Shown: positions 34,788-43,405, numbered from the stretch's first letter. The stretch is 64,000 bases of DNA from Lineus longissimus (GCF_910592395.1 NC_088317.1:7318001-7382000), one strand, 5' to 3'. The notes: generated by a model not told the origin, from the sequence alone. Translations and numbers: made by a program.

Positions 34788-34884
34788 TTGACGTCACCAC
34801 ACAACTCCTTGACGTCATCACACACCCCACTACTGCAACGGCAATAGAAATGACTTTACGTCATAATAGCAGGGTGACGTCAAC
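34788..34884. promoter_or_regulatory. Cluster of CRE-like GACGTCA sites
   Basis: GACGTCA occurs at 34790-34796 and 34811-34817, ACGTCA at about 34858-34863 and TGACGTCA at about 34875-34882. Four ATF/CREB-type sites in under 100 bp suggest a regulatory module, but no gene start is recognised nearby. Confidence 0.35.
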
Positions 34885-35019
34885 TCAGTACTTCAGCATG
34901 CACTGATATGGCAAGAAGGTCTTTCGCACCAGCACTTCTGCGTGCTAGACATTATAGCTTCACGTTGCCTCATAATAACGGTACCGACACACACTTGGCC
35001 CTTGCCTTCACCTATCCAT

Positions 35020-35055
35020 TTCAGCTGAGCGCCAGGCCCTTGGGCCTCTTGTTAT
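35020..35055. repeat. 3' tail of the AGCTCAGCTGAC repeat family
   Basis: CAGCTGAGCGCC, AGGCCCTTGGGCC and TCTTGTT match the tails at about 17310 and 18537. Confidence 0.6.
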
Positions 35056-35094
35056 AATCTTGTCCCCAGGGGAGATTAAGGTGGTACCAGGGAA

Positions 35095-36065
35095 AACTTT
35101 TCTGGGCCACCCTGTGTAAACACGGTTGGAGGACATGATCCCATGCCTGTAACTCCATCACAAGGTGAGATATTAGAAAATATCAAATTTGAGATATCCA
35201 TATCACCATGACCCCAACATCTAGGATCAAAAGTGATCAGTCAATTTCATTCCCATGGTCTATAAACATGGGTAGGACTTGATCTCATGCCTCTTACTCC
35301 ATCACAGGGTGAGATATTTGAAAATATCAAATTTGAGATGTCGATATCATAATGACCCCAACATCCTATATCAAAAGTGATCAGCCCATTTGATTCCCAT
35401 GGTCTTCAAACTTGGGTGTCGGACTTGTTTCCATGCCTCTAACTTCATCACAGGGCGAGATACTTGAAAACATCAAATTTGAGATATAAATATCACAACG
35501 ATCCCAGCATCCTATATCAAAAGTGATCTGCCCATTTTAATTTGATTCCCATTGTCTGCAAACATGGGTGCCGGACTTGTTTCCATGCCTCTAACTTCAT
35601 CACAGGGCGAGATATTTGAATATGTCAAGTTGGAGATATCAATATCACAATGACCCCAGCATCCTATATCAAAAGTGATCAGCCCATTTGATTCCCATGG
35701 TCTGCAAACATGGGTGTTGGACTTGTTTCCATGCCTCTAACTTCACCACAGGGTGAGATATTTGAATATATCAAATTTGAGATATCAATATCACCATGAC
35801 CCCAACATCCGAGAACAAAAGTGATTGACCCATTTGATTCCCAGGATACGAAAACCTGGGTGTAGAACTCATTTCCACTGCTGTACGGGTTAAAGGAGCC
35901 GAGTTATGCCATCTGATAAAAGCGTGATGGACAAAATATCAACTGTGATATGTCAATTACATCATGACCCAGGCATCTGAGGTTGGAAATGATTAGCTCA
36001 ATGGATTGCTGGGGTTGACAAACCTGGGGGTAGGATATGTTTCCAGAGCTGTAGTTGTTAAAGGA
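35095..36065. repeat. Tandem repeat, period about 145-150 bp
   Basis: Six to seven diverged units carry the blocks CAAAAGTGATCAGCCCATTTG, 'gggtgt(c)ggacttgtttccatgcc', 'ctaacttcatcacagggcgagata' and 'aaatttgagatatc'. Anchors fall near 35226, 35368, 35518, 35668 and 35816. Non-coding. Confidence 0.85.
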
Positions 36066-36140
36066 GATAAGATATGATGGCGTGACAGACGGACACACAG
36101 ACAGACAGACACACACACAGACACCACGACCAAAAACAAT

Positions 36141-36171
36141 ATGGTTCCCGATCTTACTGATCGGGAACCAT
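36141..36171. repeat. Perfect hairpin closing the tandem array
   Basis: Arms ATGGTTCCCGATC and GATCGGGAACCAT (13 bp) enclose TTACT. It follows CAGA-rich microsatellite sequence (about 36090-36122) and may mark the 3' end of the repeat element. Confidence 0.75.
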
Positions 36172-36643
36172 AATTATTTCTGTTTCCCCTGCAGTCATGG
36201 CACGGGCTGTTCTCTCTTTCCTGATTAATGATTGTTGTAGGCCTTTGTCAGTTACGCTCGTGGTCCCGAAGCTGTCACCCATTTCGTCATGGTGGCCTCT
36301 ACTTGTTGACAAGTCGGAACTCCTTTGTCTTGGGAAGAAAGGTGATAAGGGCATAATTGAAAAGCCTTCTAAAGTCGGTTTTATCTCATTCCCTCTGAAG
36401 AATGATTTATACGTGGGTAGGCCAGAGCTGGTTTGAGTAGGTTATTATTCGGCGAACAATCCTCTAAAACTTGCATCTAGATACCTATATAAAGGAGAGT
36501 TGTCATAGTTTGTCCGGCCTACTCTCTGTTGTCTCGAACTCTACAGCATATACTTTGCCTCTGGAACATCGATATTATGAATGGGAAGGTTGTTTTCTAT
36601 ATTCCGTTGCAATGAAATCACCAGAAAGTTGCCTTTGGCAAGG
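36172..36643. other. Left flank of the Polinton
   Basis: No domain is recognised. The last few codons before the insertion, read in the frame of the right-flank Helitron helicase, run ITRKLPLAREF and then join FPSWL across the target site. The flank may be decayed helicase sequence (inference). Confidence 0.35.
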
Positions 36644-36649
36644 GAATTC

Positions 36650-36858
36650 AGAAAGTGTATATTGCGGTGGTAGGAACGTAGGTAATTCTAAGCTATTTTG
36701 ACCAAAAGCCCTTACAGGTCTTTTGCCCCAAATAAGCCTACAACCCCAAAGAACCATCCACCGCAATATACACTTTCTATCATTCATGAGATTCCCAGTG
36801 AAGCGTTGCAATGAAATGGTCAATGAAATGGTGAGGGAATACTAGAGTTCAATGGGTT
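36650..36858 (+). repeat. Left terminal inverted repeat of the Polinton
   Basis: 209 bp, identical in reverse complement to 55611-55819. The first 21 bp (AGAAAGTGTATATT...) recur inverted at 36758-36778. The terminal 129 bp can therefore fold back on itself. Confidence 0.93.
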
Positions 36859-37224
36859 GTGCGTAACTGAAATCTTCATTCATCTTGCAGACAACCACTG
36901 GTAGGCCCTAGTTGACGACGACTGTGTCCATTCACATGTACCCTGGTGTGCCCTGGTGACACTGAGTTGTTCAGTTCTTCATGAGCTAGGTGATGACGTC
37001 ATGGGCGGGAATTTTTGAACTACCGGTAGTCAAAGATACATGTTATTCTGCTTAAAGGGATTAGATGCGGTGGTTTATCTGTGTAGTAAGGGGAATGGTG
37101 TACCAGTTTGACACCATGTGGCGCCACCTGTAGTATTTCTATTTACTGTGGAACCAAGTGGTTTTTAGAGGCCTTAATTTTGCCTGGAAAATGTAACATA
37201 ATTTTACTAGTAAATAAATAGAAA
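36859..37224 (+). promoter_or_regulatory. Left non-coding arm with CRE and GC-box
   Basis: There is no gene in 366 bp between the repeat and the capsid gene. TGACGTCA (36994-37001) followed two bases later by GGGCGGG (about 37003-37009) looks like a host-type CRE plus Sp1-type box. GTGGCGCCACCTG lies near 37120. Confidence 0.4.
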
Positions 37225-38481
37225 ATGGCAACAGGATATTTATTAAATACCGAAAGGGCACATAAGATTCCACTTGGTTTAAAAGCTGAGAGGCAGCATC
37301 ATATCATTACTCATAACCCCTCATCTGCTAACCCCAAAGAAACACTGTATGTTAGAATACCGGCATTGCGGGAGAATACATTCTTTGTACCTAAATCTCT
37401 TTATCTGTCTGCTGATGTAACCATTTCTGGTGATTCTAAAAATAGTGTTGTAAATAATCTTGGTAGAAACCTGATTTCAAAGATGGTGGTTAAGTGGGGA
37501 ACAGAGCAGATATTTGACCTTGACGAATACAGTCATTATTCTACATTTAAAGATCTGTGGCTAACTGGAGAAGAAAGAAATGATAGAGTTTTTCAGGGTA
37601 TTCAATCAGAAAATCTTAGAGAATTAAGATCAGGAGTCGCTGAAGCTGATGTCACTGGAGAAACAGCTAATGAAAAGACTTTAAAGAAAGTGTTTGACAA
37701 GAAGTACAAAATACCATTAGATTTTGAACTATTCCATCATCATGCTCCATTTTACAAGTTTCCAATTCAAGAAGATGTTATCATTGAAATCACATTAGCA
37801 CCAAAGGAAGAGATCATAGTTACCGCAACCACAGCAAGTATGGGCTACAAACTAGAGAATATTTGTTTTGAATATGACACCGTAACCAACAAAATGATTG
37901 CTAGTCAATTGAGTAACAAGTACAATTCTGGATTCTCAATATTTTATGATTGGGTAGACCATTTTAAGACAGTCAATGTTACTGCTAATGAAACACTAAT
38001 TAATGAGAACATCAACTTTCCAAGAATGTCTTTTAAAGGATTATTATTACTATTTGTGTCTGACTATGTAGATGGAGCTAGAGATTCAGAGAAGTTTGAA
38101 AACCCTAACATAAGTAAAGTGCAGATCACAATAGAGGGTGTTGCCAATCAGGTGTTCCCAGAAGGAATGAGAATGATGGATCAATGGGAGGAGATCAAGA
38201 AACATTTTATGTCTGAAGATTTGAAGAAAACTCATGACTGTAACATGACCATGGAGAAATACTATGGTGATTCTAATCACTATGGTTTATGGTTGGACCT
38301 GAGAACTTCTGAAGATAATCGTCTACACGGATCAGGAAAGAAGCTCCAGAACACAAAAGATGGTATTCAATTATCTATTACAAAGAAATCTGGAAAGGGA
38401 CCATACAAAATGCACATATTCGTGGTTTCTGACGCCCAGGTTAACATCCAGAATTCTCAGATTGCTTCACTCCAACACTGA
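37225..38481 (+). CDS. Polinton major capsid protein (double jelly-roll)
   Basis: The 418-residue protein is of the size and pattern of Polinton/adintovirus major capsid proteins. It would form hexon-like trimers of an icosahedral shell. Recognisable features are the N-terminal LRENTFFVPKSLYLSADV segment, the VVNNLGRNLISKMVVKWG strand region, the FELFHHHAPFYKFPI block and the C-terminal MHIFVVSDAQVNI strand. There is no signal peptide or membrane segment, as expected. It is the first gene after the left arm and is followed by a small hydrophobic protein and the penton-like protein, forming a capsid cluster. The start sits in AAATAGAAAATGG. No disruption is seen. The double jelly-roll fold is inferred from the family. 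Confidence 0.88.
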   Translation: MATGYLLNTERAHKIPLGLKAERQHHIITHNPSSANPKETLYVRIPALRENTFFVPKSLYLSADVTISGDSKNSVVNNLGRNLISKMVVKWGTEQIFDLDEYSHYSTFKDLWLTGEERNDRVFQGIQSENLRELRSGVAEADVTGETANEKTLKKVFDKKYKIPLDFELFHHHAPFYKFPIQEDVIIEITLAPKEEIIVTATTASMGYKLENICFEYDTVTNKMIASQLSNKYNSGFSIFYDWVDHFKTVNVTANETLINENINFPRMSFKGLLLLFVSDYVDGARDSEKFENPNISKVQITIEGVANQVFPEGMRMMDQWEEIKKHFMSEDLKKTHDCNMTMEKYYGDSNHYGLWLDLRTSEDNRLHGSGKKLQNTKDGIQLSITKKSGKGPYKMHIFVVSDAQVNIQNSQIASLQH

Positions 38482-38559
38482 AACAAAGTTCGTACAACAC
38501 TAAATTAAATACTGAATACTAGATAAATGAGTTTTACTAGTGATTTTCTAAGTAATTAA

Positions 38560-38796
38560 ATGGATACACCAGGAAAGAAAGATATCATAAATACACTGTA
38601 TCAAAGTTTACTGTTGGCATCAACAACAATTGGTTACTCTATGTTACTGAAAAGGTTCTTGAGAATCAATATTGGTCCCCCAAGTCAGGCCAACCTAGAG
38701 GAAATTCTTAAACTGGGAGGAACTGTAGCTATTAGTAATGGAACATTAGAGTACCTTTACGATCAAGGAATCCTACCCAGAAATATTATGAAGTAA
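38560..38796 (+). CDS. Small hydrophobic Polinton protein
   Basis: 78 residues with one moderately hydrophobic helix (about 14-30, LYQSLLLASTTIGYSMLL) and a second around 48-60 (LKLGGTVAISNG). It lies between the major and penton-like capsid genes. Its start is TTAAATG (38556-38562). Similar short proteins at this place are usual in Polintons. The function is unknown; a capsid-accessory or membrane role is inferred only from position. Confidence 0.65.
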   Translation: MDTPGKKDIINTLYQSLLLASTTIGYSMLLKRFLRINIGPPSQANLEEILKLGGTVAISNGTLEYLYDQGILPRNIMK

Positions 38797-38853
38797 GAAT
38801 AATTTACTTATTTGATAAAAGGTAAATTTGAAAACGAAAATTTACTTAAGTAA

Positions 38854-39621
38854 ATGGTTACTGTAATGAACATAGATTCAAGTGACTATCCAGATCAGAG
38901 TTCAAGTGATTTAACAGTCAATCTCAAGACTGAAATTCAGGATGCATGTAGCATCACTTTAACTTTTGCAGTAATACCTTGTACATTCTACAACATAAGT
39001 GCAGCCAGGGAGAATAACCGAATCAAAGTTAAGGGGTTTGATGTGGCAGAGATTACGCTACCAGATGGTCTCTATGACCTACAGAGCTTTTCAAAAGTAT
39101 TTGCGGATAAGTTGAAAGAAAATAGTATGAGTAGAGGTGCTGTCAGATTTGACCTTGAAGAACCAACAGGTAAGGCCATCTTACACTTCCTAAAGAGAAA
39201 AAATGAGGCGCATTATCAGATCTATTTTCTTGGTAAAAGTAATGAATTATTTGGCATGAAATCAGAATGGCCTTACCCTTTAGACAATAAAAGTAAGGAT
39301 GATGTTGTAAGCGAGAAACCCATCAATTTTAGACCAATTAACCATTTTGTTTTTCACTGTGACATAATCGAATCTTATAGTGTATTAAGTAATGGTGAAG
39401 CATCTGATGTGCTAACCACAAGACCAATAAAGGAAGCTAATTTTGGAGATTTAATAGCATACATATTTGAGAAACCAATAGCAATTCCCTGTAAACCAAG
39501 ATTCAATAAGCTGAATATTCGCTTAACTGATGAAAAAGGTGACATCATCGATCTTAATGGTCATAATGTACAGTACCAATTGGGATTAACTCGAGCTATG
39601 CTCTCAGGGGCACATCATTGA
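38854..39621 (+). CDS. Penton-like minor capsid protein 1
   Basis: 255 residues, probably the single jelly-roll vertex protein. It begins VMNIDSSDYPDQ, has SITLTFAVIPCTFYNIS (about 32-50), YQIYFLGKSNELFGM mid-protein, and ends NKLNIRLTDEKGDIIDLNG then a short strand. This ending is typical of minor capsid proteins of Polintons and related viruses. The last residues (TRAMLSGAHH) derive from a partial hairpin repeat at 39591-39609. A second protein with the same C-terminal signature is encoded at 48202-49203. The start motif is GTAAATG. No breaks were found. Confidence 0.78.
   Translation: MVTVMNIDSSDYPDQSSSDLTVNLKTEIQDACSITLTFAVIPCTFYNISAARENNRIKVKGFDVAEITLPDGLYDLQSFSKVFADKLKENSMSRGAVRFDLEEPTGKAILHFLKRKNEAHYQIYFLGKSNELFGMKSEWPYPLDNKSKDDVVSEKPINFRPINHFVFHCDIIESYSVLSNGEASDVLTTRPIKEANFGDLIAYIFEKPIAIPCKPRFNKLNIRLTDEKGDIIDLNGHNVQYQLGLTRAMLSGAHH
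39591..39609 (+). repeat. Partial double-hairpin repeat (first stem only)
   Basis: CGAGC-TAT-GCTC-TCA-GGG: first hairpin intact, second lost. It forms the final codons of the penton-like gene. Confidence 0.75.
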
Positions 39622-39643
39622 AATTAAAATTCGTTGAAATTAA

Positions 39644-40102
39644 ATGGCTGGCATTGGTATGTTATTTGGATCTGCAATAATCAATGGATTAGCATTCACT
39701 GGATCCGGTTACCTTTTTAAAAAACTAGACAAGAATGGCTATGAGACTGAAGTGAAAAGACATGATTTGGCTCAGGAGCAATTACAAAAAGCTTCAACCG
39801 AATGGGATGAGCATAGGAAAAGTACCATTGACTTCGTTAACCTTGAATTAAAGAGAGAAAGAGACGCTTCTATTGATTTTAACAATACTGATTCAGCACT
39901 TACTGTTTACAATCATTTACATCCAGAAAGAACTATTGTACTACCTCAGCGACCACAATTAAGTGATTACTACCAACCTAGTGATGAAATGAAGAAATAC
40001 GAGTACCTATGGATTATCCTAGGACTTAGTGGTTTAGGGTTAATAATTTATTATTTTACTAGGGTTAGAAAGACTAAGACCACTGATCGGACACAGTCCT
40101 GA
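39644..40102 (+). CDS. Membrane-anchored coiled-coil Polinton protein
   Basis: 152 residues. A hydrophobic N-terminus (MAGIGMLFGSAIINGLAFTG), a charged helical middle likely to form a coiled coil (about 38-85), and a C-terminal membrane segment (about 123-141, LWIILGLSGLGLIIYYF) followed by basic residues. The stop codon lies within the first of three short hairpin repeats (40089-40137). The start is TTAAATG (39640-39646). The function is unknown. The capsid-cluster position suggests a virion membrane or assembly role. Confidence 0.65.
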   Translation: MAGIGMLFGSAIINGLAFTGSGYLFKKLDKNGYETEVKRHDLAQEQLQKASTEWDEHRKSTIDFVNLELKRERDASIDFNNTDSALTVYNHLHPERTIVLPQRPQLSDYYQPSDEMKKYEYLWIILGLSGLGLIIYYFTRVRKTKTTDRTQS

Positions 40103-40137
40103 TGATCGGACACAGTCCTGATGATCGGACACAGTCC
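40089..40137 (+). repeat. Three tandem half-hairpins (19-bp period)
   Basis: GGAC-ACA-GTCC occurs at 40089-40099, 40108-40118 and 40127-40137, each preceded by TGATC. This is the second hairpin of the dispersed repeat alone. It sits between two convergent genes. Confidence 0.8.
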
Positions 40138-40155
40138 TGATGATCAGAAGCGGGA

Positions 40156-40776
40156 CTAAGATTTTTGATGGGAAAGAGTAAATCCAAATGGATGTTGTAG
40201 TCTAATGATCAGTTTTGATCCTTTTTTCATCTTAAGTTCTTCTATGTAGTACTGTCTTTTCTCCTTAGGAATAACACTGTTTTCTTCTAAGGCATCTTTC
40301 ATGGCTGATTCATCCTTATTAAAAAATAATACTAAAATTCTTATGTTCTCTCTGTAGTCCTTGACAACTGAATTGTACTTCTGAACTAGTAACCAAACAG
40401 TGAGATTGTAGTGCCTGCCGGAAAAGGCAAGATTACATAACTCGGACACCTTCTTTTTTGTGTCTCTCAAATTAGCACAGTCATCAATGAGGAATAATGT
40501 GTTAGAACCAGCAAAGGTCAGAGTAGCAAACTGAAGCGCAAGGTCCAAATTACTGGCCACAGCTTCGGGATTAACTATGTAGACGTTCTTGTCTTGGTTA
40601 ATCCATTTCCTTTCATATGTCTTATTGTTGAAATATGTTGGACAGAAAATGACTATGTTCTGGAACTTGTGCCGATACTCCTTTTCTAAGAGGTCAAGGG
40701 CAAAATATGTCTTACCACAATTGGTAACACCAGAAATTAACATATTGTGTGGCTCGTAAATAAATACTTCACTCAT
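40156..40776 (-). CDS. DNA-packaging ATPase (FtsK/HerA, A32-like)
   Basis: 206 residues. It would power genome packaging into capsids. The Walker A motif is GVTNCGKT (16-23) and Walker B is LFLIDDCA (94-101). The later conserved block GRHYNLTVWLLVQKYNSVVKDYREN is split here by its usual Gln sensor. Length fits Polinton packaging ATPases. The gene diverges from the integrase gene with only TTAA (40777-40780) between the two ATGs; the shared palindrome CATTTAAATG must hold both start signals. Confidence 0.9.
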   Translation of the reverse strand: MSEVFIYEPHNMLISGVTNCGKTYFALDLLEKEYRHKFQNIVIFCPTYFNNKTYERKWINQDKNVYIVNPEAVASNLDLALQFATLTFAGSNTLFLIDDCANLRDTKKKVSELCNLAFSGRHYNLTVWLLVQKYNSVVKDYRENIRILVLFFNKDESAMKDALEENSVIPKEKRQYYIEELKMKKGSKLIIRLQHPFGFTLSHQKS

Positions 40777-40783
40777 TTAAATG
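40774..40783. promoter_or_regulatory. Shared palindromic start signal CATTTAAATG
   Basis: The ten bases contain both divergent start codons and their TTAAATG motifs. There is no room for a conventional 5' UTR on either side. Confidence 0.6.
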
Positions 40784-41902
40784 GATGTAAAGGATGACAC
40801 ACAGCAGTATCTAAGGGATTTGTACTACAACCCCGAGAGTCCCGTGGCTTACAGTTCTTTGAGTAAAATCTGGAAACAGGTCAAGGAAGATATGACTTCG
40901 TCACGAGAGCAGAGCTCAGGAAAACTTATTAAACAAAAAGAAGTGAAAGAATTTCTAGAAACACTACCAACTCACCAACTACACAAACCGGCCATTAAGA
41001 AATTCACCTTCAGGAAGACAATGGTATCATACATCGATCAACAATGGCAAGCAGATCTGGTTGACATGCAAAAATTCGAGAAACAAAATAAAGGCAACAG
41101 ATTCATTTTAACAGTCATAGATCTATTTAGTCGTTTTTCTTGGGCTCTAGCAGTTAAGAGTAAGAGGGGAGAAGAAATCAGAGATGCATTTAAAGTGATA
41201 TTTGAGGAAGCAAAACCAACGAAAATCCAGTTTGATGACGGTAAAGAATTTTACAACAAACACTTCAAGGAACTCTTAACAGAAAATGACATAGAATGGT
41301 TCTCCACAAAATCTGATAAGAAGGCAGCAGTAGTAGAGAGATTCAATAGAACCCTTAAAGAAAAAATGTGGCGTTATTTCACCGCTAAGGAGACTGACAA
41401 GTGGATTGACGTTCTGGATGACCTGGTCAGCGGCTACAATAACACATTTCACTCATCAATAGGTATGAAACCTGTAGACGCCAGAAAGATGGAAAACGAA
41501 GGAACAGTGTGGTACAATCTTTACGGTCTTCACCTCAAAGAGACATTTGGTGATCCAAAGTACAAAGTAGGTGACAGTGTAAGAATTTCAAAGTACAAGT
41601 CCATTTTCGGTAAAGGTCACATGCCCAACTACACTGAGGAGGTGTTCCAAATCAAACAGATCATCTTTACTCACCCTATCGTCTACAAGCTTGAGGATTA
41701 CCACAAAGAAGAAATTCAAGGATATTTCTATGAAGAGGAATTGAGCTATGTTCCTAATCCTGACCAGCTAGAGTACAAGATCGAGAAAATCCTAAGGTAC
41801 AAGACCAGTAAAGGCAAGAAATACGGATTAGTGAAGTGGAAGGGTTACAGTGATAAGTTCAATGAATGGTTACCAGTTTCTGATATCAAATCATTGAAAT
41901 GA
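40781..41902 (+). CDS. Polinton integrase with chromodomain
   Basis: 373 residues, retrovirus-like DDE integrase that would insert the element and make the 6-bp duplication. The core has WQADLVDM (about residue 91), IQFDDGKEFY (about 150) and VVERFNRTLKEK (about 185), giving the D-D-35-E array. The C-terminus is a chromodomain (YKIEKILRY ... LVKWKGYSDKFNEWLPVSDI, about 329-372), as in many Polinton integrases. An in-frame double-hairpin repeat at 40893-40917 adds TSSREQSS near residue 40. The start motif is TTAAATG. All catalytic residues are present. Confidence 0.93.
   Translation: MDVKDDTQQYLRDLYYNPESPVAYSSLSKIWKQVKEDMTSSREQSSGKLIKQKEVKEFLETLPTHQLHKPAIKKFTFRKTMVSYIDQQWQADLVDMQKFEKQNKGNRFILTVIDLFSRFSWALAVKSKRGEEIRDAFKVIFEEAKPTKIQFDDGKEFYNKHFKELLTENDIEWFSTKSDKKAAVVERFNRTLKEKMWRYFTAKETDKWIDVLDDLVSGYNNTFHSSIGMKPVDARKMENEGTVWYNLYGLHLKETFGDPKYKVGDSVRISKYKSIFGKGHMPNYTEEVFQIKQIIFTHPIVYKLEDYHKEEIQGYFYEEELSYVPNPDQLEYKIEKILRYKTSKGKKYGLVKWKGYSDKFNEWLPVSDIKSLK
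40893..40917 (-). repeat. Double-hairpin repeat inside integrase
   Basis: On the minus strand GAGC-TCT-GCTC, TCG, TGAC-GAA-GTCA. The second stem is TGAC/GTCA rather than GGAC/GTCC, a compensatory pair change. Confidence 0.85.
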
Positions 41903-41991
41903 AATAAAGTCTCTAAAGTGACTTAAGTCACAAGAACAAGTTCGAAAAACGTAATTTAAAAAAAAAAATGTCCTACTAAATAAAGAAAGAA

Positions 41992-43134
41992 ATGGAGGGA
42001 GCAATATTTGATAATCAAAATGGTATGATGAATCAAAATGGTATGATGAATCAGAATAATATGATGAATCATGATAATATGATGAATCAGAATATTCAGA
42101 AGTTTTTGTATTATTTGCATCAAAATAATATGTTAAATCAAAATATGATAAATCAGATTATGTTAAATCAAAATATGATAAATCAGTTTATCTTAAATCA
42201 AAACATGGAAAATCAAAATATGGAAAATCAGAATAATATGATGAATCAAAACATGGAAAATCAACCTACAATTTATTGTGTTAAGTGCTGTGAAAAGAAA
42301 CCTGAAATTAATTTTGAAAAGAACAGGCGTAATAAACTACTTGATTACTGTAAAGAATGTGGTTCAAGTAAAATCAAGGGATGTAATAAATGTTATGAAA
42401 ATAAATTACTAAGTGATGGTGAATTTGGTAAAAACGGAAATAGAGGTAACTGCAGATCATGTTTTAATTCATATTACAAAAAGGATTACCTTGACCAAAA
42501 TGGTAATAGAGACAGACACAAAATTAGAGTTGGTCTAAACCGCATTTCTAAGGGAGAGTGTAATCGAGCTCTGCTCTCAGGACGAAGTCCGACCGGTAAT
42601 TCATCATTCAATCTAGGATGTACAGACAGTTTCTTCTCACAGTGGTTAGAGTACCAGAGGAGTCTATCTACAATAGGACAAAGTCCCGAGAACAGAGTTC
42701 GAATAGTAGAAGAAGAGTTGGATCATGTCTTACCAATCAAGGAATTCAAAGATAAACCTGAACTGTGCTTTGCTTGGTTTAACATTAGACCAATGGAAAA
42801 GACAGAAAACAGACAGAAGAGTGCTAAAGTAGACTACACACTATTTAAGGATCAATTGGATAGGTCAATGGATTTCATGGTAAAGATGAGAAGTGAAAAC
42901 TGGTTTGTCTTTCGAGACCAGGATGTAATACCAAATTGGAAAATAGTGATATCACAGCATTTCGGGGATTATCTTCGTGATGAAAATATGATTCTGCTTG
43001 ATAGATTATCGAATTTAAATAATAACATGAGAATGAACCAGAACATTAACATATGTAGTCAGACAGAAATCATAAACGAGATGATTAAGTTGAATAACAG
43101 ACTTGAAAGAAATTTACTCTTTGCAGTGAATTGA
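41992..43134 (+). CDS. Zinc-binding HNH-nuclease-like protein, Asn/Met-rich N-terminus
   Basis: 380 residues in three parts. Residues 1-90 are low-complexity Asn/Met/Gln repeats (NMMNQN). Residues about 95-165 carry several CxxC pairs (CVKC, CKEC, CNKC, CRSC) likely to bind zinc. Residues about 235-285 hold ELDHVLPIKEF ... CFAWFNIRPM ... NRQKSAKVD, the Asp-His, Asn and Asn-Lys spacing of HNH endonucleases in phage and large-virus proteins. It might process or nick DNA. Two in-frame double-hairpin repeats (42566-42590, 42676-42700) lie between the zinc region and the HNH-like block. The start lacks the TTAAATG signal (AAGAAATG). The nuclease activity is inference. Confidence 0.6.
   Translation: MEGAIFDNQNGMMNQNGMMNQNNMMNHDNMMNQNIQKFLYYLHQNNMLNQNMINQIMLNQNMINQFILNQNMENQNMENQNNMMNQNMENQPTIYCVKCCEKKPEINFEKNRRNKLLDYCKECGSSKIKGCNKCYENKLLSDGEFGKNGNRGNCRSCFNSYYKKDYLDQNGNRDRHKIRVGLNRISKGECNRALLSGRSPTGNSSFNLGCTDSFFSQWLEYQRSLSTIGQSPENRVRIVEEELDHVLPIKEFKDKPELCFAWFNIRPMEKTENRQKSAKVDYTLFKDQLDRSMDFMVKMRSENWFVFRDQDVIPNWKIVISQHFGDYLRDENMILLDRLSNLNNNMRMNQNINICSQTEIINEMIKLNNRLERNLLFAVN
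42566..42590 (+). repeat. Double-hairpin repeat
   Basis: GAGC-TCT-GCTC, TCA, GGAC-GAA-GTCC; codes RALLSGRSP in the HNH-like protein. Confidence 0.88.
42676..42700 (-). repeat. Double-hairpin repeat
   Basis: On the minus strand GAAC-TCT-GTTC, TCG, GGAC-TTT-GTCC. The first stem is the GAAC/GTTC compensatory variant. It codes GQSPENRV in the HNH-like protein. Confidence 0.86.
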
Positions 43135-43153
43135 TTTTATTTTACTTAATTAA

Positions 43154-43405
43154 ATGAATAGAACTTGGGGTTACACAAAACGACCACGTAATTGGAAAGA
43201 AAGATTAGAACGATTTCATAGAGAATTAGAGGCAGAAGTAGAGTCAAAGTTGGAGCCTGGTCCCGAAAAACCTTTAAAACCTGCTGTGCCTGCTGGGACA
43301 GAAAAACCTTTAAAATTTAATGTACTTCAAAAACCTGTAGTGTCTGTAGGATCAACACTAAACACTAGAAATGACAGAACAACTGATTCTAGTTATTCCC
43401 ACTAA
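43154..43405 (+). CDS. Small basic/proline-containing protein, unknown
   Basis: 83 residues, positively charged at the start (KRPRNWKERLERFHRELE) and then Pro/Lys-rich with two repeated EKPLK blocks. No membrane segment or known domain. A clear TTAAATG start (43150-43156) and tight spacing to the next gene (four bases) support a real gene. Function unknown. Confidence 0.5.
   Translation: MNRTWGYTKRPRNWKERLERFHRELEAEVESKLEPGPEKPLKPAVPAGTEKPLKFNVLQKPVVSVGSTLNTRNDRTTDSSYSH

Noticed and set aside
36575-36823. Open frame shared between both Polinton ends
   Set aside because: It is the translation of the terminal inverted repeat, joined at the right end to Helitron sequence by chance of frame.
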